Of a DNA stretch of 64,000 nucleotides, positions 45,501 through 55,732 are shown one piece after another. A model generated the notes under the pieces. That model worked only from the letters and a program-made list of their open reading frames with translations. It was not told where the DNA came from and did no database searches. Numbering within the stretch: the first letter of the stretch is position 1; the number at the start of each line of letters is the position of its first letter. Made by a program: the position numbers and the translations under genes. Source of the stretch: Brevibacterium picturae. GTDB taxonomy: Bacteria; Actinomycetota; Actinomycetes; Actinomycetales; Brevibacteriaceae. The DNA is taken from contig NZ_LT629739.1 of the NCBI RefSeq assembly GCF_900105045.1, positions 2,046,001-2,110,000 of the forward strand, given 5' to 3'.

Positions 45501-45920
45501 TCAGGGTGCGAGGCAGGGGACTCCCGTGGTGCGGAGCAGTTCAATCTGACGGGTCACGCAACGCAGATTCTGCATCAGCACGAGGATTTCGCCTTCCAAC
45601 CGCATGTCTCGCTGGAATGTTGCAGACCAAATGCCATGGAACATCGGTTTTGGCATAGGCTGGGCGAATTCCCGCCAGGTGGCTGAACTTGCCTTGATTG
45701 CGAACTGGTACGCGGCGTCCAGAGGACCGGGATCAACGGCGATCTCGGCAACTTTGCCAGCGTTCATCCGTATGACGAAGAGGTGATCCTCCATGTCCAA
45801 AAGGTAGGAACATGTGAAGTACTTCCCGTGCGCATCGATCTCGGGATCCTGATCGTTGGCCTGGGTGAAAGCCTCAGCCCATTCCTGAGGCGACATCGTT
45901 GTCTTGGTGATAGCAGTCAT
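45501..45920 (-). CDS. SCP2-like small lipid/substrate-binding protein
   Basis: A 139-residue protein resembling the SCP2 sterol-binding fold: YLLDMEDHLFVIRMNAGKVA, FAIKASSATWREFAQPMPKP and MRLEGEILVLMQNLRCVTRQ. It has no catalytic motif and may deliver or sequester the pathway substrate. ATG 45920 follows AAGGACC; an upstream in-frame codon at 45959 is possible. First gene of the operon facing the LysR regulator. Confidence 0.65.
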   Translation of the reverse strand: MTAITKTTMSPQEWAEAFTQANDQDPEIDAHGKYFTCSYLLDMEDHLFVIRMNAGKVAEIAVDPGPLDAAYQFAIKASSATWREFAQPMPKPMFHGIWSATFQRDMRLEGEILVLMQNLRCVTRQIELLRTTGVPCLAP

Positions 45921-46071
45921 GTTGTGGTCCTTATCGCCTAACATTTGATTTCGTGTCATTTGCCACTTCTAGTAGAGCGTGGTCTGGATCACGAAGTCCA
46001 AGACTCCTTTCCAATGTGGCGATAGGCACAGGCTATTGGCCAACGCAAGGTTGTAGTCGTATCGTTAGGCC

Positions 46072-47118
46072 ATGCAGCCACCCTTCGAGTTGCGGGTTCT
46101 GCGCTACTTCGTCGCTGTCGCTGAAGAGTTGCACTTCGGACGCGCTGCCGCCCGGCTCCACATCGCCCAGCCGTCCCTTAGCGTGCAAATTCGGAATCTC
46201 GAACGCTCAGTGAACACGCCCTTGTTAATCCGAAGTAATCGCGGAGTGACCCTCACCGCCGCTGGAGAAGTCCTTTTGGGGCATGCTCGGGACCTCCTGA
46301 TGGCTGCCGAGGTAGCAGCAACCCTCACTAAGCAGGCAGCGCGAGAGCCCAAGCGAAGGCTGGTTGTAGGCTTCCAGGCAAACGCCGCTGCGGAGCTCAC
46401 TCAGGCCATCATGAAGTCCTATCGCCACAGTAACCCGCGTGTCGAGGTAGAGATGCGTTCTTACCCCTTCGACGACCCGACTGCGGGGCTAGCGGACGGC
46501 AGTTCCGACGTCGCGTTCGTCCGGCCGCCACTGCCGGTATCCAATAGTCTCCGGATGGCCACCCTGTTCACCGAGCCCAGGATTCTGGCGGTATCCGAAG
46601 CATCCGACCTTGCTTCCCGACCCTCGGTCCACGTCGATGAGCTCCTGGAGGAGCCCTTCGTAGCTCGGAATTCCCCTGACCTGTGGAGGGACTTTTGGTT
46701 GGCTACTGAAGCTCGCCACGACCAAGCGCCGATCATCGGCTCGGAGGTCAACTCAGTTGATGAGTGTTTCGAAGCGATCCTCAGCCAAAGGGGCATCGCC
46801 TTCACTCAAGCCTCCACCCAGCGGTTCTACAGCCGACCTGGCCTGTCCTTCGTCCCCGTGACAGGGCTCTCGCCTTCCACCCTCAGTGTCGCGTGGCGGC
46901 AGGATAACGAACACTGGGCAGCACGAGCCTTCGTGGAAACAGCCCAGTTCACGGCGTTGAGCACCCCGCTCCCGCAGACGTTCCAGCTATCTGGTTCGAG
47001 CCTCGAACAGGTCGGCACCTCAGCTGAGCCTGATGCCCGGAACTGCGGTATGCCTACTATATCGACGCAACCAAGTCAGAATTACGTCAAGGACGACCGC
47101 CGTAAGACAGGCGATTGA
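46072..47118 (+). CDS. LysR family transcriptional regulator
   Basis: A 348-residue activator. The winged HTH reads LRVLRYFVAVAEELHFGRAAARLHIAQPSL split as usual, then IRNLERSVNTPLLIRSNRGV, and the substrate-binding domain follows (VGFQANAAAEL, DVAFVRPPL). The last ~50 residues after the normal end (TAQFTALS) are unrelated and include part of the element end, so the original stop may have been lost. Divergent from the SCP2-hydrolase-dehydrogenase operon, which it probably activates. Confidence 0.88.
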   Translation: MQPPFELRVLRYFVAVAEELHFGRAAARLHIAQPSLSVQIRNLERSVNTPLLIRSNRGVTLTAAGEVLLGHARDLLMAAEVAATLTKQAAREPKRRLVVGFQANAAAELTQAIMKSYRHSNPRVEVEMRSYPFDDPTAGLADGSSDVAFVRPPLPVSNSLRMATLFTEPRILAVSEASDLASRPSVHVDELLEEPFVARNSPDLWRDFWLATEARHDQAPIIGSEVNSVDECFEAILSQRGIAFTQASTQRFYSRPGLSFVPVTGLSPSTLSVAWRQDNEHWAARAFVETAQFTALSTPLPQTFQLSGSSLEQVGTSAEPDARNCGMPTISTQPSQNYVKDDRRKTGD

Positions 47119-47192
47119 GAGTTTGTCGTATTGCCTCTTTAATCCTCACCACCGCTTTGCATAGGCAAGAGTCGCTCATCGATACTGCGTTT

Positions 47193-47256
47193 CTTGACTG
47201 GAAACATCGCGCTATTTGCCTGCACGTGGCTCCCACCTACATTGCGCAACACGCCA
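47193..47256 (+). repeat. Degenerate direct repeat shared with 42748-42811
   Basis: Both copies begin CTTGACTGGAAACAT and share GCACG, GGCTC, CCTAC and TTGCGCA at the same spacing, about three quarters identical over some 63 bases. One copy lies inside the left end of element B, the other near its right end, in the same orientation. It is not part of any recognised gene. Confidence 0.65.
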
Positions 47257-47309
47257 CCCAGAACGCCCTTTGTCCAAAGTCTGCGGGCGTGCCGAGTGCA
47301 CTGTTCGAA

Positions 47310-47320
47310 GCATCTCTACA
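47310..47320 (-). repeat. Right terminal repeat of element B
   Basis: GCATCTCTACA, the complement of the shared end motif TGTAGAGATGC. The adjacent inner sequence GTGCACTGTTCGAA resembles, in complement, the ATGCTTCGATACA inside the left end of element A. Right flank ACTGT. Confidence 0.55.
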
Positions 47321-47344
47321 ACTGTGGATGGCGCCCTCGAATCG

Positions 47345-47690
47345 TTAAAGAGGAACTCCTCGCTGAGAGAACGCGCCTGGCGATAGAAAATGACTCGATT
47401 CCTCCCGGCATCTCGCGCAACTAGTGCGACGGGTTCACCACTGTTGACCAACCGAAGCGCACTGCGAATCTGGCTTTCGGTGACCCGGCGGTTCGGCGAA
47501 AGCGCGCATGTTCTGGGTTGAACGGCCTGACTGGTCGAGCGTGGCGATGACGAGAAAGTCACCATCGATGAGCGCCTCGAACGCCCGGTCAGATTCAAGT
47601 CGTGAAGCTCGTGCTCCAGAGACGCCGTGGTCGATGGAAAGATCATCTCGCCTCACGCCCGCGGCAAGGAGGTCAAATTGGTGTCAGTCA
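47345..47690 (-). pseudogene. Serine resolvase remnant
   Basis: Minus-strand frames give QFDLLAAGVRRDDLSIDHGV and SGARASRLESDRAFEALIDG, then FLVIATLDQSGRSTQNMRAF, the middle of a Tn3-type resolvase catalytic domain. A different frame then gives the C-terminal HTH RRVTESQIRSALRLVNSGEP and FYRQARSLSEEF. The N-terminal catalytic serine region and the segment between the two parts are missing. It is dead. Confidence 0.75.
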
Positions 47691-47706
47691 GTTTATTGTC
47701 ACGAGG

Positions 47707-47724
47707 TGATACGCGAGCGTATCA
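47707..47724. repeat. Palindrome upstream of the resolvase remnant, res-like
   Basis: TGATACGC and GCGTATCA (47707-47714, 47717-47724) flank a two-base spacer. TCAGTCAGTTT occurs on both sides (near 47684 and 47723). Position just upstream of a resolvase gene suggests part of its res recombination site. Confidence 0.5.
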
Positions 47725-48148
47725 GTCAGTTTCGCCGCGGCAGCGCTCCAATGTGTCTCATATCCAACTGTGAGTACACCGATTCAACAGTCAGGTTATG
47801 AGGCTTAGATATAAGAGTCGCTCGCCTGACTAACAGTGCTTAGAACACGCGGATTCGGTTCGACTGGGACGTTCAAGACCGGAGGGTCGATGAGACGTTT
47901 CCTATCCCTAGGGATACGAGACGCGCCCGAGCAGTGGAACGGAGTAGCTTTCACCGAACCGTAGGGGAGCGATGACTGCAACTTGCGTGGGAAGCGATCG
48001 AAGCTGCTATATTCGCTCGCCAACATGTATGTCCTGTTATTTGTAGCTAAGATCACCGAACAGAAATAGTTGAACGATCGAGGAGGCGGCTCAGGTGGCA
48101 ATGTGAGAAGATTTCGGGTTCAGAGACAATCTGGATACCACTCCGCCC

Positions 48149-48427
48149 TTGTCTGGAACACCCGAAGGTTCCCAGCTTCTAGTAGGGCGTGATGCAGAAG
48201 TAGCAAGACTTCACGCACACTGGAGTGCACTGGATACACATGCGTCGCTCGAGGGAGACAACGGTGTTGGCAAGACAAGCCTTGTCGCCGTTGCAGCCTA
48301 CAGGGCTATGGTGGCCCATTCGCTGGGTAAGAACCAACAATTGCTTCTCCCGTTAGTCGAATCATTTCAGATGAACTCGGGCGAAGATCTCGAAGAACAA
48401 ATCCTGCATTCCAGTGAATCGCGCTGA
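48149..48427 (+). pseudogene. AAA ATPase, N-terminal fragment
   Basis: About 92 residues reading LLVGRDAEVARLHAHWSALD, then LEGDNGVGKTSLVAVAAYRA (Walker A). It ends within 50 residues after the P-loop, before any Walker B. The start TTG 48149 is weak. Low GC, in the tail of the mobile island. Probably the start of an NTPase whose remainder was deleted. Confidence 0.55.
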
Positions 48428-48459
48428 CGGCGGAGCTTGCGCTCTCGTTCCGGCCCTGT

Positions 48460-49146
48460 TCAGTGTGAAGATGTCGCCGGACGGTCGCCGTCGGAGTCCG
48501 ATGTGCGATCCTGCGACACGAACACGGAGAGGAATCGAACCGGTGCCGTGATGATACTTGCCGGGCCATGGACTCCTTCGCTGTCGAAGAGCAGGCTGTC
48601 GCCGGTCTCCATGCGAAACGTGGATTGTTGGTGCTGGTAATCCATGACCCCCTCGAGGACGTACACGAACTCCGAACCCATGTGTTGGAACAACGGGAAC
48701 GGCTGACTGTCCTCCGTCAGCGTCACCAGGAGTGGCTCGAAGAGACCGTGGTGACGAATAAGCTGGCCGAGCAGCAGATAGTGATGCCCCAGGTTGCTCC
48801 CGCGGCGCACGGTCTCAGGGGCACGGCCGGCCTTCGCGAATACCGCCTGGGTCTCATAGTCGGCGGCACGGAAGAGACTGGTGACCGGAATCTCCAGGCC
48901 CTTGGCCAAGGCATCTACCGTCGCGAGGCTCGCCGAAGTCTGGGCGTTCTCGATCTTCGACAGCATCTGTCGACTGATACCGACCCGGGCCGCCAGCTCC
49001 GAGAGCGTCAATCCGCGCGCAGACCGCATCTGCCTCGTGCTTTCCGCGATCGCCTGCTCAAGCGACTTCGGCGGCGGCGACAGCGGTCGCCCACCCTCGA
49101 CTTGCGGGCTCAGCTCATGCCCCGGCGGATGATCATTGAGTTCCAT
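48460..49146 (-). CDS. XRE family regulator with cupin sensor domain
   Basis: A 228-residue regulator. The HTH_3 domain reads RGLTLSELAARVGISRQMLS then KIENAQTSASLATVDALAKG, and a cupin_2 domain follows (HMGSEFVYVLEGVMDYQHQ, METGDSLLFDSEGVHGP). HTH-cupin proteins typically sense a small metabolite and control amine or amino-acid use. Divergent from gdhA; two direct copies of TTGCCGCTGACA lie 30 bases upstream. It may control glutamate dehydrogenase or itself. Confidence 0.88.
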   Translation of the reverse strand: MELNDHPPGHELSPQVEGGRPLSPPPKSLEQAIAESTRQMRSARGLTLSELAARVGISRQMLSKIENAQTSASLATVDALAKGLEIPVTSLFRAADYETQAVFAKAGRAPETVRRGSNLGHHYLLLGQLIRHHGLFEPLLVTLTEDSQPFPLFQHMGSEFVYVLEGVMDYQHQQSTFRMETGDSLLFDSEGVHGPASIITAPVRFLSVFVSQDRTSDSDGDRPATSSH

Positions 49147-49172
49147 GGTGTCATGCTTTCAGAAGAAGTCGT

Positions 49173-49197
49173 TTGCCGCTGACAATTGCCGCTGACA
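49173..49197. promoter_or_regulatory. Direct repeat upstream of the XRE-cupin gene
   Basis: TTGCCGCTGACA at 49173-49184 is repeated exactly at 49186-49197, a 13-base period. It lies in the divergent region with gdhA and may be a regulator binding site. Confidence 0.45.
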
Positions 49198-49334
49198 GAA
49201 GGTCTGTGAGTGCGATGCGCTCCGCACCGTAGGCGGCAGGACGGGCCTGGATGCGTTCGAGCCCATAGTAGTGCGGCTGAGCTGCGCAGAGCATTCGGGA
49301 AACACCCGCTGTACGGCTTTCTGGCTGTTCGTGA

Positions 49335-50759
<1,425 letters not shown>

Positions 50760-51059
50760 ACAGGCCCCGCAGCCGAGTGATCTCGCCCCCAGGCCCCCTG
50801 CCTGTGCCCGTGCCAACGGGGGCTTGGGGGTCGGGCGTTGTGCTCAAGGGTGACGCTAACGACACCGCCGACCTGTGGCAATTCCAGATCGATGCCGACT
50901 CCCAAATCAAAGTTGCCTCCCGGCCATCGACCACCTCGGGTGGCCCCATGATCTGGCTAACCAAACCCACCTGGCGCGTCCTCCTCATCGGCGTACCTAC
51001 TGGCGGCACGAGAAGTCATCTCCGTGTTCCGCGGGCCCGCCTCAGCACCCCCAGAGACA

Positions 51060-51344
51060 GAGACCGCGCAATCATGACGACACAGTTGAGGCGCAGCAGG
51101 CCTACCAGCAGATCATCGATCACCTGGTCGCGACAGTCGACTTCCCCCATTGGCACACGGAAAACCACCCGAAAAGGTCGCCCAGAAGCAGGGATGCCGC
51201 ACGATTCGGCTAGACACCTACGTCGAGAACATGCCTGCCCGGAAGCTGTACTCGCGCTACGGCTTCACCGACCTCGGGTGCCATACGGTCAACTACGAGG
51301 ACACTGAACTGAACGAGTTTCACCTGTTCGAATACGTCCTCTGA
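51060..51344 (+). pseudogene. GNAT acetyltransferase remnant
   Basis: The 3' frame reads KVAQKQGCRTIRLDTYVENM then PARKLYSRYGFTDLG, the end of a GNAT domain. A different frame just upstream reads AQQAYQQIIDHLVATVDFPH, matching an inner part of the same family. The acetyl-CoA loop between them is absent, so this is a frameshifted and internally deleted gene. Bases 50760-51060 hold no other supported gene. Confidence 0.6.
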
Positions 51345-51353
51345 CCAGGCGAG

Positions 51354-52136
51354 TTACCAGATGTCGTCGCCGCGTGTCAGCGTGTCGAAGCCGCCGTCGA
51401 CGAAGAGGATCTGACCGGTCATACGAGCGTTCTGGGCAGAGACGAGGAAGGCGTGGACCGCAGCGATATCTTCAGCCTCGGCGATGCCGTTGTATGGGGC
51501 AGGCATAGCATCACTGGCCATGGTCCGACCCTGCTCGGTCGCGAACAGATCTTTCGTCATGCCGGTGCGCACCTGTCCGGGCCCGACACCATTGATGCCG
51601 ATGCCGGCGGCAGCATAGTCATCGGTCGGTGCCACTCGTCGGATCCACCTCGACATCGCTCGCTTCGAACTCGAGTAGTTCGCATACCCGACCTCCGGTC
51701 CCTGTTCTGCCAACTCGCGCCCACGTGCCAAAGCGGCCTCGGAGTCTCCCTTCAGGAGCAGATCGACGAGCTGTGGGTCGTTGTCCTGCAGTGTTGCGGC
51801 CGAGGTCGTCGCGCTGATTCTCGGGGCCCTCGACTTCGTCAACAGAGGACGCAGCGCCTCGATGAGTCGCACCGTGCCCAGGTAGTTGATCTTCGGTGAG
51901 AGCTCGGTGGGTGCGGAGACTCCTGCATTCGCGACTAATCCGTCGATGACGCCTCCGGTCTTCTCAGAGATGCTTGTCGCCACAGCCGCGATCGAATCGG
52001 GATCGCCCAGGTCGCCGGTGACGTCACCTTCGTTGAGGTCGACTCGGACGACGGTGTCTCCTCCCGCCTCGAGCATGTCTGCGGTTGATTTTCCAATTCC
52101 CGATGCTGCTCCGGTGACGACGATTTTGCGAGCCAT
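51354..52136 (-). CDS. SDR family oxidoreductase
   Basis: A 260-residue short-chain dehydrogenase similar to 3-alpha-hydroxysteroid/carbonyl reductases. Cofactor loop VTGAASGIGKSTADML, NAG in LVANAGVSAP, catalytic Ser in ISATTSAAT, and YSSSKRAM as the Tyr-Lys pair. C-terminus GQILFVDGGFDTLTRG. ATG 52136. Single gene; substrate unknown. Confidence 0.9.
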   Translation of the reverse strand: MARKIVVTGAASGIGKSTADMLEAGGDTVVRVDLNEGDVTGDLGDPDSIAAVATSISEKTGGVIDGLVANAGVSAPTELSPKINYLGTVRLIEALRPLLTKSRAPRISATTSAATLQDNDPQLVDLLLKGDSEAALARGRELAEQGPEVGYANYSSSKRAMSRWIRRVAPTDDYAAAGIGINGVGPGQVRTGMTKDLFATEQGRTMASDAMPAPYNGIAEAEDIAAVHAFLVSAQNARMTGQILFVDGGFDTLTRGDDIW

Positions 52137-52314
52137 GAGTCTCCTAGTACCAGTTCTTCGGTGTCGAATTTCTCGGGCTCGAATCAGTCTATGTGAGGGC
52201 CCTTTGAGCCGAAGGCACGAAGTGCTCGCCGTGATCGGTCTGTGGCGCCAACTGCGAAGACGGGAGTAGTATCTGCCGCATCAGGGGCTGCCGACTTATG
52301 AGAGGCATAACGCC

Positions 52315-52878
52315 ATGCGGAAACTGACCTTTGCCATGAACGTGAGCTTGGACGGCTACGTCGCTGCCCCCGGTGACGATCTTGGCTGGAGCGTGCCGAG
52401 TGACGAGGTGTTCCAATGGTGGTCCGACCGAGTGGGCGCGACGAGCCTCGCGCTGTACGGACGACGACTATGGGAGGCGATGAGCCCATTCTGGCCGACC
52501 GCCGACCAGCAGCCCGACGTCACGCCGGCACAGATCGAATACGCGCACCGTTGGGTGGAGATGCCGAAGGTGGTCTTCTCGTCGACGATCAGCGGACTCG
52601 ATGGGAACACCCGACTGGTCTCCGGCGATGCTGCCACAGAGATCTCCCGTCTCAAGGCTGAGGACGGCGGACCCATGGACATCGGCGGTGCCACCCTCGC
52701 CGCAACGGCCATGCGCGCAGGACTGATCGACGAGTACATCCTCATCACCTACCCGGTCCTGGTCGGCGGAGGCATACCGTTCTTCACAGCACTCGACAGC
52801 TGGGTGAATCTGAATCTGGTGGAGACCCGGTCGTTTGCCGGGGGAGTGCTCCTGACCAGGTACGAGACCAGACGCTGA
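52315..52878 (+). CDS. DHFR-like (RibD C-terminal domain) reductase
   Basis: A 187-residue dihydrofolate-reductase-fold protein of the YwjB/RibD-C group: KLTFAMNVSLDGYVAAPGDD, LYGRRLWEAMSPFWP, DIGGATLAATAMRAGLIDEY and TYPVLVGGGIPFF. These use NADPH; real substrates are mostly unknown. Not the cell's folate DHFR. Upstream GAGAGGCATAACGCC includes a weak ribosome site. Confidence 0.9.
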   Translation: MRKLTFAMNVSLDGYVAAPGDDLGWSVPSDEVFQWWSDRVGATSLALYGRRLWEAMSPFWPTADQQPDVTPAQIEYAHRWVEMPKVVFSSTISGLDGNTRLVSGDAATEISRLKAEDGGPMDIGGATLAATAMRAGLIDEYILITYPVLVGGGIPFFTALDSWVNLNLVETRSFAGGVLLTRYETRR

Positions 52879-52918
52879 GTACACGGTTCCGCAACGGAGC
52901 ACGGTAGGATCACGTCGT

Positions 52919-53452
52919 ATGCTGATCAGACGAGAACGTTCAGGCGACATCGAAGCGATCCGAGACGTCACGGCAGCCGCTTTTCGCGGTGCTGAACACA
53001 GTGCGCCACCAGTGGAGCCGGGCGGAGATCCCGGAGAAGCCACCCTGATCTCATGGCTGCGGGACGATCCCGCATGGATTCCCGAATTCTCTCTTATCGC
53101 CGTCGATGGCGATGAGATCATCGGACATGTCGTGGCGACACGGGCGCACGTAGGTTCGTTTCCGGCGCTTGGTATCGGACCGGTCAGCGTCCGCCCGGAG
53201 CAGCAGGGAAACGGCGTCGGCTCGGCGCTGATGCACGCGGTGCTTGGCGCTGCTGACGCCAGAGGCGAGACGATTGTCGGTCTGCTCGGTGAGCCTCGAT
53301 TCTATTCGCGCTTCGGATTCGTCCCGGCCTCAACGACCGCAGCGACTTCCCCTGACCCCGCCTGGGGTGACTACTTCCAGATTCGCACGCTCTCGGACTA
53401 CGAGCATCAGGCTGGAACATTCCGGTACGCAGGTCCATTCGACCGATTCTGA
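52919..53452 (+). CDS. GNAT family N-acetyltransferase (YhbS-like)
   Basis: A 177-residue acetyl-CoA-dependent acetyltransferase: MLIRRERSGDIEAIRDVTAA, IIGHVVATRAHVG and the acetyl-CoA loop VSVRPEQQGNGVGSALMHAV, then GEPRFYSRFGFVPAS. YhbS-type overall length and ending. Substrate unknown. Starts at ATG 52919, 40 bases after the DHFR-like gene. Confidence 0.9.
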   Translation: MLIRRERSGDIEAIRDVTAAAFRGAEHSAPPVEPGGDPGEATLISWLRDDPAWIPEFSLIAVDGDEIIGHVVATRAHVGSFPALGIGPVSVRPEQQGNGVGSALMHAVLGAADARGETIVGLLGEPRFYSRFGFVPASTTAATSPDPAWGDYFQIRTLSDYEHQAGTFRYAGPFDRF

Positions 53453-53534
53453 CGGACCGCGGGGTGAGCATTCGCGCACAGGCATTGCCGTCCGTAGCCC
53501 TCGAATCGCAGCAACTATGCCTAAAATTGCAGAT

Positions 53535-54452
53535 ATGGACACGAAGCCGAACGACCTCCTGGTGTTGCTCACGGTTTCCCGATCGGCCAAATTCACGACC
53601 GCGGCACAGACCCTTGGCCTCAACCACACGACAATCTCACGGCGGATCGCAGCCCTCGAGAAATCCCTCGGTGGACGGGTCCTTTCACGCGCGTCCGGCG
53701 GGTGGGAACTCACCGAACTGGGTGAAGAGGCCGTGCGGGTGGCCGAGCAGGTGGAGATTGCGGTGAGCAGCCTCGGCGAATCAGGGCGCGGTCCCGACCC
53801 GATCACCGGTGTGGTCCGAATGACGGCCACGGATGGGTTCAGCGCCTACGTCGCGGCCCCCGCGGTCGCCAAACTGCGGCGGCGCCATCCAGGTCTCAGC
53901 GTGGAGATCGTGACTGTGACGCGACAGGCCCTTCAGCAGAGATCGGGCCTCGACATCGAGGTGGTCGTCGGGGAACCCCAAGTCCATCGCGCCGAAGCGT
54001 TCGAACTGGGCGAATACGAACTGGGTATGTATGCCTCACAGGACTATCTGGCAGAGAACGGGACCCCGGCCACCGAGGATGAGCTGACCGAACATCGCCT
54101 CGTGTACTTCGTGGATTCGATGCTCCAGGTCGATGACCTCGACGCCCCACGTCGCCTGGTCCCCACAATGAAGGACGGACTGTCGTCGACCAACGTCCTC
54201 GTCCATGTGGAAGCCACCCGTGCCAGCGCGGGCATCGGCTTTCTGCCCTGCTTCATGGCGGACCTGCACGATGATCTGGTCAGGCTCTTTCCCGAGACCC
54301 TGTCCGAGCGGCTGCCCTATTGGATGGTGCTGCGACCCGACTCGATGCGTCGACCGGCCGTTGCCGCCGTTGTTCGGGCCCTGCGGGATCAGACTATCGC
54401 CCATGGTGAGGCGCTGATGGGGCGTGGCGTTCGCTCAGGAATCGCTCGCTGA
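53535..54452 (+). CDS. LysR family transcriptional regulator
   Basis: A 305-residue regulator. N-terminal winged HTH LTVSRSAKFTTAAQTLGLNH then TTISRRIAALEKSLGGRVLS; periplasmic-binding-protein-like sensor domain from about residue 90 (GVVRMTATDGFSAYVAAPAV, VVVGEPQVHRAEAFELG). Starts could be ATG 53535 or ATG 53517; neither has a clear ribosome site. No obvious divergent target, so it may act on the neighbouring GNAT gene or at a distance. Confidence 0.88.
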   Translation: MDTKPNDLLVLLTVSRSAKFTTAAQTLGLNHTTISRRIAALEKSLGGRVLSRASGGWELTELGEEAVRVAEQVEIAVSSLGESGRGPDPITGVVRMTATDGFSAYVAAPAVAKLRRRHPGLSVEIVTVTRQALQQRSGLDIEVVVGEPQVHRAEAFELGEYELGMYASQDYLAENGTPATEDELTEHRLVYFVDSMLQVDDLDAPRRLVPTMKDGLSSTNVLVHVEATRASAGIGFLPCFMADLHDDLVRLFPETLSERLPYWMVLRPDSMRRPAVAAVVRALRDQTIAHGEALMGRGVRSGIAR

Positions 54453-54489
54453 ACTCCAGGTTCCGGTCAAGTCGAACTCCAGGTTCCGG

Positions 54490-55680
54490 TCAATAGGAGT
54501 CGAAATCGACCTCAACTGCTGCGGCACCACGCAGGCTCGCCACCTTCTCGGCCTCGGATTCCACCGCCTTCCTGGCGTGAGCCGACAGCGGGTCGAATGC
54601 CGTGACAGACATGCTCAGGTTCTTCCCGTTCTTGCGCGCTCGCCATGTGCCGAGGATCCGGCCGTCGACAAGGACGGCCCCCGGCTCACTGACAGCCTTG
54701 AACACATCGCGATGGAACTGCTTGTCGATGATGGTCGACCGGTCGCGCCCCTGAGTATATAGATCGCGCGGCGGGAGCAGGCGCACGCCCGCCGGTGTGG
54801 GCGATGACTGCAGCACATCGAGATCCTTGGTCAGGACCCAGGTTCGGCGACCGAAGTCGACCTCGGTCATCTCGCCGTCGAGCAGGTCCCACCACGCCTC
54901 ACCTTCGCGTGAACGCATACCGAGCCACGAGGCGAAGTCCCCATGCGTGGACGGTCCATAAGCGTGCAGGTAGCGGCGGAGAAGCTCGGCCCGGGCGTCC
55001 TCCGGAGCCATCTCGGGCACGTCGTTGTCGATCCATTCATCAAGCAGTACGAACGGTGCCTTGTTCCCTTCCCTCGGGGCGAAGCAGATGACCTTCTGCA
55101 GGGTGAGGATGCGCAGGCAGAAATGGACGACACCTTCTCCCAGCGGCTGGCCCTTGGCAAACGGTCCCTCACTCTCCCAGTCGGCGCGTTTGCTCTTCGG
55201 CAGTTCGTGAGCGATCTGCTCAGCGATGTCTGTTCCCAGGTCATTGACGGTCAGTGTGCGGCCGGACAGCACGGTTCCGATCGCGTTCCGGGTCCGGTCG
55301 ACGACCTCGGCGAGGGACATCTCAAGCTTGTTGAGCGAGGCCTCGACACCGAGGACGAAGTGGCGCCGTCCATCTTCGGTGGTCGGGAGGGCACCGGTGG
55401 TGAAAATGGGAAGGTCGATTGTTGGAAAATAGAACGGTGCACCGCGCATGCACCAGCTCTGCAACAGGCTCTTGTCATCGGAGATCGCAGCGTTGACAGC
55501 TTCCCGAGTGACACCAGAGACTCGGGCATTGAGGGCGAGCAGAGCCGATCCGGGCGGGCTGTTCTGAACCCCGCAGACTCCGGTGGCAGCGACCAGGGAC
55601 TGCCCGTCCACACGTCGATTCAGGTTCTGCGCCTCAAGGCGGAACGCAATGACCTCGTCCCGCGTGACCTTCACGCTCAT
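54490..55680 (-). CDS. Winged-helix DNA-binding protein, AlkZ-like family
   Basis: A 396-residue member of the HTH_42 / AlkZ-type family, some of which are DNA glycosylases that unhook interstrand cross-links. It has VIAFRLEAQNLNRRV at the start, a VQNSPPGSALLALNARV segment where AlkZ has the catalytic QxQ (here only one Gln is seen), LRRYLHAYGPSTHGDFASWL and the C-terminal VLVDGRILGTWRARKNGK. Catalytic activity is therefore uncertain. Single gene. Confidence 0.85.
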   Translation of the reverse strand: MSVKVTRDEVIAFRLEAQNLNRRVDGQSLVAATGVCGVQNSPPGSALLALNARVSGVTREAVNAAISDDKSLLQSWCMRGAPFYFPTIDLPIFTTGALPTTEDGRRHFVLGVEASLNKLEMSLAEVVDRTRNAIGTVLSGRTLTVNDLGTDIAEQIAHELPKSKRADWESEGPFAKGQPLGEGVVHFCLRILTLQKVICFAPREGNKAPFVLLDEWIDNDVPEMAPEDARAELLRRYLHAYGPSTHGDFASWLGMRSREGEAWWDLLDGEMTEVDFGRRTWVLTKDLDVLQSSPTPAGVRLLPPRDLYTQGRDRSTIIDKQFHRDVFKAVSEPGAVLVDGRILGTWRARKNGKNLSMSVTAFDPLSAHARKAVESEAEKVASLRGAAAVEVDFDSY

Positions 55681-55732
55681 GAGTCCAGGCTAACGCGACA
55701 GGTGCGTGGGCACGTCGACGGAACTTCTCGAT

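Larger units (their letters stand above)
42680..47320. mobile_element. Tn7-like element B, non-autonomous, abutting element A
   Basis: Defined by TGTAGAGATGC pointing inward at 42680-42690 and its complement at 47310-47320. Beyond the first 11 bases the two ends are only loosely alike, and no transposition gene remains inside. It carries an aldehyde dehydrogenase pseudogene, a hydrolase, an SCP2-like protein and a LysR regulator. Being further from dnaB and more decayed, it is probably the older insertion. The boundaries are inferred from end sequence only. Confidence 0.5.
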
